Translations under genes and position numbers: made by a program
Assembly (NCBI GenBank): GCA_009760855.2
Contig: WPIO01000062.1
Location: 62,001-126,000 of the forward strand
Reading direction: 5' to 3'
DNA: 64,000 bases
Source of the DNA: Cristatella mucedo
Lineage: Eukaryota > Bryozoa > Phylactolaemata > Cristatellidae
Notes under the pieces: generated by a model
Databases searched by the model: none
Told to the model about the DNA's origin: nothing
Seen by the model: only the letters and a program-made list of their open reading frames with translations
In this document: positions 11,785 through 22,900 of the stretch, piece after piece
How the letters are laid out: every line of letters begins with the position of its first letter
Numbering within the stretch: the first letter of the stretch is position 1

Positions 11785-14700
11785 CCTCGCTCATCCGGCA
11801 GCTGCTAAATTCATCTGGCAGTGCGCCCCTGCTGCCGGCCTGCCTGCTGACGCTGTATTGAATCCTTCCTTTATTCAGCAAAGGAAAGTGGCATCGCAGA
11901 CGTGGTCGTCAAAGCTCAGGTGCTCGCTGGCGGTCGTGGTAAAGGCCTGTTCTCAAGTGGCCTGAAGGGAGGCGTTAAGCTCGTCTTCACGTGAGTGCGC
12001 GTGCACTGCCAGCGCCACCCGTGCCTGAATAGATAGATGCTCGAGAGGCCCCAGGGATGGTGCTACGCTTGTTGGATCGCCATTTTGCAGGCCGGAAGAG
12101 GCTGCCGACATTTCCGGAAAGATGATCGGGCACACACTGGTCACAAAGCAGACCGGCGAGAGTGGGCGAGTGTGCAACAGTGTCATGATTGCAGAGCGAA
12201 AGTACAGCCGCCGGGAGTTCTATTTCGCGCTGGCAATGGATCGCAAGTATGCGGTAAGCCTGCTTCGATTGGCGTTGACTGAACCACCCTCTGCTGCGTG
12301 CTAGCCAACCTGTGAACCCGTGGTTTGAGCATTTTTCCTCCAGGCCGTAGCGCAGCCCCAGTGGTCGCAGTGCTTCGGCCGCAGCAGCTGCAGGTGCGAA
12401 GCTGCTTGTAGCCGCATAGCACACTTCGTTCTCCAGGGTCCTGTCATCATCGCCAGCGCTCAAGGTGGCGTCAACATCGAAGAGGTGGCAAGGGAGAACC
12501 CGTCGGCCATTGTCAGGGAGCCCATCGATGTCATGCTCGGCCTGCAGGATCACCAGGCTGAGCGTGTCGCAGCTTCAGTCGGGCTGTTCAACGGCAGTGC
12601 CTTGCAGGTGCATGCGACTCGCCGACCTTCTTTCTGAGCAAAATGTGGCTGTTATCCATGCTCTTGCGTCTGCATTCGGCCGATGGCTGATTCTTGCTTG
12701 AGCGGCCATGGCTGCTATGCTGCTGCTGTCACGTCTCGTAGGCCGTTGACATCATGAAGAAACTGTACGACATATTCGTGCGCTATGATGCTACTCTTAT
12801 CGAAATCAACCCTATGGCAGAGGATGTCAAAGGCAACGGTAAGCTGCTGGCTGCCTTGAGCTGGGCTGGTGGGCCTGCTGTTCAAGCGTTTGATCCTCCT
12901 ATCCTGGAGCTGTTGAGCCTGCTGCCCTTGTGGTTCGTAGCCTCGCAGTCTCGCTGGCGTCAAGTGAGAGTGCGCCAGTGACAGCTAGCTGATAACTATC
13001 CAGCAGAAATGCATCCGTGAAGCAGCAGCCTTTGTTTTCAAATGCACACACTGCCCCATACCAGTACTCTGCATGGATTGCAAGATCAACTTCGACGACA
13101 ACGCTCACTATCGACAAAAGGAGATCTTTGCGCTGGAGGACGAGACTCAAGAGGACCCCAGAGACGTTGAGGCTAGCAAGGCTAATATCAACTACATAGC
13201 TCTCGATGGCAACATCGGCTGCCTGGGTATGTGCTGCTCTCGTCGAACTCGAGTTCATTTCTGTGGCACCAGCAGAACTTCCATCTTTGTGCTTTGGATA
13301 GTCACCTGGTGGCCGCGCTGGCATAAGTGAATATGCTTCGACGTGCAGTGAATGGCGCTGGCCTGGCCATGGCCACCATGGATATCATCAAGCTGCACGG
13401 TGGCGCACCTGCCAACTTCCTCGACGTAGGCGGTGGTGCGACAGTTGAGCAAGTTACAACGGCATTCAGGCTCATCACAGCTGATCCAAACGTAGGTGTC
13501 TGTACTTGGCCACTGCTTGAAGCATGTTTTGTTTTAGTCATGGGCTATCCTGCATTGGGCTGGCACTCACATTTTTATTTAGTCACTCCCAGTTGATTGT
13601 CCCATCCCAGTTGTTGCCAGTAGATAAAGTTGCTAAAAGTCTCACTGATGTGGCAGTTTGCTTTTTTGAGGTGGCTTGCCTCTCTGGTCCACTTTTACTG
13701 ATAGCTCATATTGCCCGATTTATCCATCATTTAAAGCTTACTGTAAACCGAGAGCGGCTATCTAAAAATCAGGCTAGCTATAGTGCTGTGCTAGACACAT
13801 TGCACTCTACACACTCGAATAATCTTGCACAGCCTCAGGTACCTTCACCGCAAATGTTATTAGCCACCCATTTGTTCATGACGTAGCAGCTAAGCTCATA
13901 TGGCCTCTCCTCGATCCGGTTTTCATGTTTTACACACCCATGTATATGCTTGACTCACACCAGTCAGTTTCTGCTCTCTACGACGTGCTTGATGTCACTG
14001 CAAACATTGCAGGTACAAGCGGTCTTGGTGAATATCTTCGGCGGGATAATGCGGTGTGACGTCATAGCCCGTGGCATTATCGAGGCTGCGCGGATCCTCA
14101 AGCTCAAGATACCGCTTGTTGTGCGACTGCAAGGTCGGTGCAGCAGCAGCAGCATAGTCGGCAGCAGTCAGCCGTGCTCAGCAGTCCATCTGGCTCACCG
14201 TCTCACCCCTCAGCCACATAGTTTGCTGCTGCGTTGTTGTGCATTAAGCCCAAGACCTCGTGCATGTAATTTACTGCCGGTCTGTTATTGCCATCGTGCT
14301 TGTCACCCGGCAGTAGTGTGACTTTGCATACACTGTTCCCTACTGTGAACAAGTCGGTTCGCTTTGTGGAGAGCTGTTATAGGCATGGAGGACGGTGGGT
14401 GGATAGCAGGTATGAGCTAGTGGTGGATAGCAGTCAGAAAGGCTAGTGCCGGCCACAGCAGCAGCTCTCTCTTAAGTCCTGCATGCATTCCAAATGGGAC
14501 CTTACACCTCTGGCAGGCCCCTCTGCCTGGGGGGGGGGTAAGGGTCCTCATGGCTGTCTCCGTGTTTCTCCATCATCTTCCTCTCCTCTTTATCCTATAC
14601 CCTTACTCTTTTCCTGCCTTATCCCTTGCAACAGATGAATCACTGCTCTTCTTTACGTTCTATGCTTACGTTATTCTTAAAGTTCGCGAGTACCTGCTGT

Positions 14701-16293
14701 GAGAGTGGCCTACTCAATACTTGAAGTAACTGAGTTGCGGATGAGGCCAACGGTTGTGTAAGTGGGTTTCGAGTGGGTTTGGGCTGTAAGGCCTAACATT
14801 CTTTGGAACCACCACGAGTCGAATTTAGTGGAATCCCTACTCTAGATGTGTCTCCGGCATCTTTGTCCAGACCTCAAGCTTGCACGTTTACCTTGACCCC
14901 ATTTCCAGCACTGCATTAGAGGTCAACTCTGGCTGCATCGTCTCCGGTTTAGGTTTATGTCGTCCAATGCAGTAATGCCTGCAAAGGTGTACGATGAACT
15001 GAAGATTTTGTGTGCATCAGCAGATACTGGTTATTGCTTTCGCCAGTCACATCTGCCATTGATATGGCAGTGCTAACCGCGAGCTCTTTAGTGGCTTACT
15101 GGTTTGTTTGAGGCAGGCACCTCGGCACTTGAGGACCCTGGGTAGTGGTTGTGCTGTGCTAGTCAGCCGATATCGTGCTGCGTGGTCTGCCCTTTGGGTT
15201 AATGCTGAACCGGCCACTACGTTACTTTAATAATAATAATAATAATAATACACTTGATAAAGTGCCGTCAGAGAACTCAATCTCTCTCTAGGCACTTACA
15301 TTTGCTGCAAAGGAAACACCAACGAGATTAAGTCTGTTGGTTACCGAATGCATACCGAAAGCCGCTTAGGCTGTGAGCGCGCTATATAAAACTCTCCTGT
15401 GTAACACCCACATAGTCTTTGTGGAGTTATAGACGGAGATACATTACATTACATCGAATGGTCAGTGGTAGCATGATCAATAAACAAGAATAATATGGCT
15501 AGGGGTGACATGCACAGGGCCAGCATGCAAGTGTGGTTACTTTGTCCGTGTGGAGCAACAAGACGTTGCCAGTCTGCATGGATTGCACACCATCATGCCA
15601 TGGGTCCAGAGCTATTATTTTCTAGAGGGTGTTGGTAGATCAGTTTAGTCTAACTGGGCCGATTCTAAGTTAAGGATCACGTAGTACACAGTCGGTGCAG
15701 CAGTAATGTTAATACACGGCCGGTGCAGCAGTAATGTTAATAACAATACGAACGCAAAGCTGTTATCAGCTTCTACAGTTCTACTCGGCAAACTGGCTAT
15801 TTTTTGCACCATTTTAATCCTATCCTTTTGCCTTGGCTCCCTGCTGTAGAGGTAAGTTTGCTGTGTCTGTTCTGCTGTGCCCACAGTTTTGCTTCAATAA
15901 AACGTTGTTTTATATATGGGAATGCTATGACATTAGATGATTTGGTGACCTCCTGCTGGAGCATTTGCAGCTTTTTCTGCTGCCCCATTTCACCAAACAG
16001 TTGTTATCTGTTATGCTAGGTACACGAGTGGATGATGCAAAAGCTTTAATGGCTGCAAGCGATCTACGCGTTATACCATGTGACAACCTGGATGAGGCCG
16101 CCAATATGGTAAGCTGGCCTGGAGATGCACTCTCTGGATCGTATTTGCTGTTTCAGCTGGTCTTGATACGAATACTAGAGGAATGATGGCTCACGTGCAT
16201 ATATTTGTGATTCTTTAGGTCGTAAAGCTTTCCAACATAGTTGGCTTAGCAAGAGAGACGAAGCTGCAAGTCAACTTTGAGCTACCTCTTTAG
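8077..16293 (+). CDS. SUCLA2: Succinyl-CoA ligase [ADP-forming] beta subunit, mitochondrial; 11 exons
   Basis: Citric-acid-cycle enzyme of the mitochondrial matrix. With the alpha subunit it converts succinyl-CoA + ADP + Pi to succinate, CoA and ATP. Exons: 8077-8142, 11326-11476, 11879-11990, 12091-12253, 12437-12607, 12742-12838, 13065-13226, 13349-13491, 14013-14133, 16020-16108, 16219-16293. All introns are GT..AG, the phases close, and the product is 449 aa (human about 463). Residues 1-30 look like a matrix-targeting presequence beginning MASMFLRGP, close to the human start. The ATP-grasp fold holds [12 protein letters not shown] (84-95) and the Mg-site segment IEINPM (241-246) with D258. 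The CoA-ligase half holds [12 protein letters not shown] (308-319), DVGGGAT (333-339) and [11 protein letters not shown] (361-371). The C-terminus [14 protein letters not shown] resembles SUCLA2 rather than SUCLG2, which argues for ADP specificity. The start at 8077 has a good context (gaaATGG); in-frame ATGs at 8001-8007 would add an unlikely leader. Orthology is recognised from memory of the family. Confidence 0.96.
8143..11325 (+). other. SUCLA2 intron 1
   Basis: Donor aag|gtaggc, acceptor ttgcctag. Contains a degenerate SINE-like tail near 8700-8745, a 185-bp tandem duplication (10161-10529) and no other exon that fits the phase. Confidence 0.85.
10161..10529 (+). repeat. Direct tandem duplication, two ~185-bp copies
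   Basis: 10161-10345 and 10346-10529 are almost the same, with three transitions seen by eye (gggtaata/gggtgata, aaggtt/aagatt, ttgaca/ttggca). Lies in SUCLA2 intron 1. Confidence 0.95.
11726..11783 (+). repeat. (AC)n microsatellite
   Basis: CA/CG-interrupted start followed by an uninterrupted CA run, in SUCLA2 intron 2. Confidence 0.95.
15225..15320 (-). repeat. LINE family a 3' tail
   Basis: (AAT)n followed by cacttgataaagtgccgtc and agagaactcaatctct, which is the inverted 3' end of family a. In SUCLA2 intron 9. Confidence 0.75.
15322..15455 (+). repeat. LINE family b 3' UTR fragment
   Basis: Shares ccgaaagccgcttaggctg and the terminal ggagatacattacattacat with the 5010-6665 and 20449-20850 copies. 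Directly abuts an inverted family a tail. Confidence 0.8.
15688..15744 (+). repeat. Short tandem duplication (~29 bp x 2)
   Basis: The block cggtgcagcagtaatgttaa occurs twice in succession in SUCLA2 intron 9. Confidence 0.85.
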
Positions 16294-16649
16294 TGCTTTT
16301 TTTTGGGAGAGTACAAAAAGGCTACGTCGACATTAGCTACAGATGCCACTGCAAGCTTGCAGTCGGCTGACAAGATGGCACACGAAACAGAGGCTCTGAC
16401 TTAACGAGCCTGAAGGGCTACATTTTTGCCAATGTCTGGCTGCAGTCCGACACCACTCACAACAAATGGAATTAGCCTTCAGCTGGAACTGCTTCCTGTC
16501 AGGCCATTCTTTTACTGTGTTTTAAGACGTGGGGTGTCATTTGCGTTTGTGACTACTGGTTCTGATTACCTGCTCGTGTCTTAATTAGGTAGCCTCAACA
16601 TAGGTCATAACTTGAATCTGGTCAATGCAGAATGCTTTAACGGTGAATA

Positions 16650-16655
16650 TTTATT
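16650..16655 (-). terminator. Likely VPS36 polyadenylation signal
   Basis: AATAAA on the minus strand, 275 bp beyond the VPS36 stop at 16930. It is the first canonical hexamer seen there and sits inside the 636-bp gap between the convergent SUCLA2 and VPS36 stops. Confidence 0.5.
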
Positions 16656-16929
16656 TTATCGTGCACCATCAAGCAGTGGCAGCAGCGATTTTCATGCATG
16701 CAGGACCTTAGTGGCCTAGGTATTTCAGGCTGCAATGTACGTGTGAAGTTACTGGTGACTGCGTCGGCTGTACCAGATCCAGGCTTGTCTGTTTCGTTCG
16801 AAGCTTTTCGAAATGCTGCAACGGCCATCCCTCGGTAGCAGACCAATACAAATCGGTGGCCATGCTCGGCTTTGCATTCTCATTCCACAGACAATCTTGC
16901 ATACACATGGCGTGCAGCCTTTGTGGCTA

Positions 16930-19900
16930 CTATGCTCGAAAGCGAGTAACAAGCACGTTGGGATAGAAACGTAGTCCCTCCACGCTTTCATCTCTGCAGA
17001 GGCAGCCATATCGTTCCGATAACAGGAGCCTGTAAACGATTGGAAGCTGCTGGGCCGGCCCATCGTGCACTTTGCTTCAAGCAGCAGGAACACTTTCTAT
17101 CTGGTGCAGTTGCATAAAGCTCGGGGCAGGGCAACAAGGCCATGCAGTCAATTGCCTACCTTTCCTTTGCCAAGACGACCGATATGCCCAGCTTTGACGA
17201 CAGTTCGTCGGCAGACATCGATTTGTTCAATTCGACCTGGCATGGAAAAGCAGGAAGTTCTGCACAAACATGTTGGGCTGCATTGGCCTACACCGATGAA
17301 ATCGTTTGCGATTAGCCATTTACCAGCTCGGCAGCCTCCTTGGCCATCTGCTCTTCGGATTGTGATATGAGTATGACGACCATGACTCCACTCTCGTATG
17401 TCTTGAGCCTTCAGTAGAAAGAAAAATAGCCATGAGTGTGTGTGAGAGAGATATTCATGTGTGTAAATGCTGATAAAATGAAATAAACCGAGGGCTTTCT
17501 ACACGGCCGTGCACCTTCACTAACCTCAACGGCAATGATGCTGTCTCGAATGTTCGGCATGCATCCAGCAAATCCTGAGGGGACAGCAGCTAAAAACCGG
17601 CAATATTGCAACACGTTTCCGTCAGAAAAATACAGCTCTTCGAAGTGGGTGGACACTTCTTGCTGTTTGCACGAAGCACAACTCACAAGCAATGGATTCT
17701 CACAAGCTGTGGCTGTTCTCTGCAAGTGCCTAATTTAGCATACCTCCAGACCACGAGCCCTGTTCACTCGGCAATAGACGTCTGTCAGAGCCATCACGCC
17801 ACCACAATCCTGTAACAGGCAGTATGAAAAATAATGACGAGTGCTTGCATTCTAAATGCTCATGAACCTGCTGGACTGCATGGTCACTGCATCACACTAT
17901 TGGCATGCACGGTGACAGCAAAGGCTATCTGGCTGGTGCAGCTGCTCACACATTCATGCAGTGCTCTGCAGTCCAAGTACCTGTAGCGGTTTTACTAGTA
18001 CGGCTGCCAGCTCTCGTGCGAGCTCCAGGTAATACTTGTTCCCTGAGCCATGTGTATCACGTGTCACTGGATCAGAAATACCCAGTGACAACAAATAAGA
18101 TTTGAACTGAGTGGTCTACAAAAACCATAAAGAAGACTTTTTCATCAGTCTAAATAAATAGGAGTGCTCACGTGGGGTAACAAAATCAATATAAGGAGCG
18201 ACGAAAGACGTACCTCATCATCTGTGATGCTACCCTGCTTCTCTCGAATTTTAGTAGAAATAGCTTTGGATAAGTTAACCATTTCTTTCGCCTAAAATTG
18301 AGTTAGGTAAGCAGCAAAATACCACAAGAGAGCGATGGGCAAGTCGTTCAACATGGTAACAAGAAATCAGAGATGCGGCACAACTGAAATTCTGATTCTC
18401 TGAATAATAGGCCAATAGAGTCAAGTCTAAGAGAACTTGCAAGCAGTAACTGAAGCAAACCAGCAGCTAGGCTAACAACACAGGTCGCTTGTTTTCATGG
18501 GAAGTGGCTTCCAGCAGACGACCAAGTGCTTTTAGCTAAGGTCTCCCAGGAAAGCCTTGACAGCATCCATAGAGGAGGGAGGGTAATCGATCGTGCCGGC
18601 GAAAGTCGGAAGTGATTAGTCATGCCTTCAGTGTGTTCAAGAACCCCCCCCCCCGTAAAGTTGAGGCAACAAATACTATAAGTCAAAAAAAGGATGTGCA
18701 ATGAATGTTTTTCGAACTGCTAATGAATCTATCAGGAACTTAATTTTGAAGCTGTGCTTATGCACACAAAGTACATCCTGGAGATGGAAGTTACAAGACC
18801 AGCAGGGTTCTTGAGCCACCAACAATCACTAAGCCAAAGAGAATAAACCGGATAGCTCTTAATTACCGTTCGAGCATATCACACTATTTGGTACGAACGT
18901 GGAATTTTGGGAACGGGTATGTCACCAGCAACAACATTCATGAAACGATGTTTGTACATAATGCGACCTACAGCAAGTATGAAGCTGTGAGCTATGTCAA
19001 GCTAAAGGAATGCAAAACGACCTGCATATACAGGAATTTACTGCATTTTGCTCATTTTATATGGAAGTAATACTATTGATATGTAATACATGGATACCAA
19101 GAGAGTTGGAGATTCAGGTGCCCGAACCCTTAGTTGGCCAAGCCAATCTTCAGATCTCAACCCTAGTGAGCATCTGTGGGACAGGTTGGAGCGCTCCAAC
19201 CTGCCTGAGAACAGTGAGCTGAGAACAGCATCTGTCTTCCACCGAGCAGCTTTTTGGTCGGCTTAAGCATCTGTGGGAGAACATTACTCCGGATGTTTGC
19301 CGAAAGCTGAATGAGTCAATGCTCTGGCAATTACATGAAGTCATGAAGAGCAGTTCGACCTCCTAGTGAGGTGAGTACCAATTAGTGCTTGTATAACCTT
19401 AGTTCTGATACTAGAAAATATCAAAACACCTCGTGTGCATGTTTTCAGTGCTGTTCGACGAAGACCAAATCAATTAACTGACGGGACAGTGGCTTGTTGG
19501 TGGTAGCTATTCAACCTCGTAAATACTTTGGCGTTTGAGTGTGTGTATATATATACATTATATATATATATATATATATATATTCAAAACGCCAAAGTAT
19601 TTACTATACTATATATAGCATGCTTGTCATCTCTACTTGCACGAGACATTCACATGCCCAGCAGATGAAGCACAACATGTCATGGGCCCACACAGGTGAC
19701 TTCTTTCTTAAGAAAGAAAAAGCAACGCAAGCCAAAAAAAGACAAGCTAGTCCAAGCCTGGTATCAGCTTCGATGGTCTCACTTTCATAAGTGCAAGGCT
19801 CGTGTACTTTGCTAAAGCCGAGATGGACAGACAAGGAATCTATTGCTAGGCGATGCAATGTCCTGTATCTGCCCCCCACGAAAGTCACTCGGCCGACATG

Positions 19901-22900
19901 CCGATTGGTAGGCAATATTGTTCGGGAACTACTCTTAGAATGGGTACACTTTGCCAACTTACAACCTGGCATCGGTGTCTTGGGGTTACCTTCAAGCAGC
20001 TGCTATAGTTTTACACTGCCTTAGCAGCAAGCAGTTAGATAATACCCGATCATAATGTTACAAGACCGACCATAATAATATTAATAATAATAAAAATATT
20101 AATAATAATACCCTTTATAAAGCACCCTCGTAGAACTCAAATCTCTTTCTAGGCGCTTTACATTTGCTGCAAAGGACCATAAACCCATAGAGGGGAACAA
20201 TGTGACTTAAGTCAGATCTTCACCAGCGACACATGAATCAACACCTCGCTACCAGATACAATGTTCAAAAGTGCTGTTCCCCTAACTCTGATATACCTTT
20301 TGGTATACCTTTTGGCATCTCACCATTGACCGTTAGTACAGTGAAAGCTCTTCTGTTAGCACATCCTACATGAAATCATCATCAAATTTTCGTAATATTC
20401 ATGATATGCTGCTATAACGATCACAAATTACACTGACAATCAAGACCGATGGGAGCATCAGGATTTCTCTGTTTAAAGACCGTTGGCGACAGAAGCTTTA
20501 GCTCTTCAGGTCCTAGACTGTGGAACTCGCTTCCACAATTCTTACGCAACTACAACTACCCTCCTACTGCCGACTGTGGCTCATCCTTTTTAGTGGTCCT
20601 GAGCTGCTACTTCCTTGCTACTCACTACCTCAACTGCTCTCCTGACTCTGCTATGCTCCACACTTACTCTTTGTTGCGTGAGACGAAGTCTGTTGGCTAC
20701 CGAATGTGTACCGAAAGCCGCTTAGGTACCACATGCGTACTACAGCCGCTTAGGCTGTGAGTGCACTATACAAAACTCGCCTGCATAAGACTCACATGGT
20801 CTTTATGACTTTGGGGAGTTACAGACGGAGATAGATTACATTACATTCTTTAAGAAGGAAGGCAAAGTGGTGAGAGCTACAACAAGCAACATTGAACAGT
20901 ATGTACCTAATTGTAGCTGCTGGCAAGCAGTCAAAGCAGATTTTTCTATACTACCATTGCCCTCCGCTTATTACGAACCAAAGAACTGCAAGTGTAGCTT
21001 AAGGGGCTTCAGTAAAGTGTAACGTGGGGGCTAAGGTATGTCTATGCTCTTGTGCGCACCTCACTTTGTTCAACAAAATATCCACATTGCTGCGCGACTT
21101 CGGACTTCATTCCAATTGGGGGGGGGGGGCTTCCCAGGTCTTGTGCATTAGAGTATACGAAAGGTAGGCAGTATTACCATGCAACGGTAGCAGCAGGCGT
21201 AGACAAGCAAACAATCACCAACCTGGTCCATCAGATGGCGCATATCTTCAAATGCAGCTGCTATACTTCTGTCAGTTTCCTTCTGCTTCTGCTGGATGAT
21301 CTTCTCAATGCCTGCAATTCCTGTTCGAGGTGCCTGAGAAAGTTTAAGACAATGAGACCAGTACCAGTCCACTGGCAAAAGGAATAAAAAAATAGTAAAG
21401 ACACAGTTGGGTCTACAGCGACAGACGACAGCACACATCGAGGTTAACACATTGGCATACATTCACACATGTCTGATAAACTGCAATTGAGACACCACAG
21501 AAAAAACTTGACGGTAAGTCACTGAAAGAATGGCAGCTACAGAACTCCAACTTGAAATAGCACATCCTCACCTACTAGCTCTGCAATGTCCCTGGCTATG
21601 CTCATGAATAACTACTAACTTTCTGCAGCCCCAGCCCTGACATGTGAGGAGAGGTCTGAATGCAGCTTTTTACTTACCAGGCATTCGTCAAATTTTAGGA
21701 AAGGCAGATGCTGTCAGCCACTCAGGAAGGCACCCCTAATTACCACAGGGTCGATGCTTGAAAAAAAGTCAAAAGAGTAGAGTGTAACCTGCTAAAGTGA
21801 TAATTCTTGCTAATGCAGATCTCAATGACAATTAGATATGTGCCTCCTTATAATATAAGTAGACTGGTTTACTACTAATAATAATACACTTGACAAAGCG
21901 CCCCAAAGAGAACTCAATCTCTTTCTAAACATCTTGTTAGACTGTTTCTGGCACAGGCTTTGCTTCATCCAAGAGAATTATTCTTTGTGTTCCTGTGCAT
22001 ACTGAAATTTGTATGATCTCATAATAATAAAATATTCCTGTAGTACCCTAAAAGAACCGAATCTCTTGCCAGGCACTTTACACAAGCTGAAATGAAAGCA
22101 AGCCAATTGGTTAGTCACAATACGCACACTAACAAATCGGCATGCCTGATCAGCAGCATTTTAAAGAGTCTATAAATGGACTTGGTTCTATTGGGTTGCT
22201 AAATACACATTTAATTATCACGGGTCTTTGGCCAGGGGAAAGGTGCTTGCACTTTACGACCAAGGTCGTGGGTTCGAGTCTTATAGCAGTCAATCCTTGA
22301 TTCCCCACAGCAAGCGGGTGACAGCTGCTCTGGCTGTTCTGCCACTATATAAATGAGGCTTCTTGATCAACTAACCTTTGCTTTTACTTATTTACTTTTA
22401 GCAGGCGTCAGTTCTCTACAGCAGAACGGTAGAAAGAAACCAGGAGTCATGCTTAGCTAGTAGCTCCACTGTTACCCAGACCTTGAACAGACGAGGAAGT
22501 CTTGTGAAATCGACTCTCAGCAAGGGTGTGACCCCAGTTTGCATTAGCACACTTTCATAGCTAATTGGAAGAAAGCCATTGCTGCTAGAACAAGCACAGC
22601 TATGTTAATAACCTGTCATACACAGAGAGCTTTCCAGTAAGTAGGAAGAATAGAGCCAGAAAGCAGGTGGAGAAGCCAGGCCTATTCCTTCCTACAAGCC
22701 ATCTCGTTATAGGATAAGTCACAGACACTCGCAAGGTAAAATTTCCTTTTTCGGCAGCACATTCGCAAGAGAAAACTGTCATTCACCATCAAATGGGACG
22801 AGCAGCAACACCAGCACAATGATCTTTTTACCATTACCGACACAGACAGACCAGCAACTACATAGCCGAGCTGCTATCACTAATCATCAGGTTTCCATTT

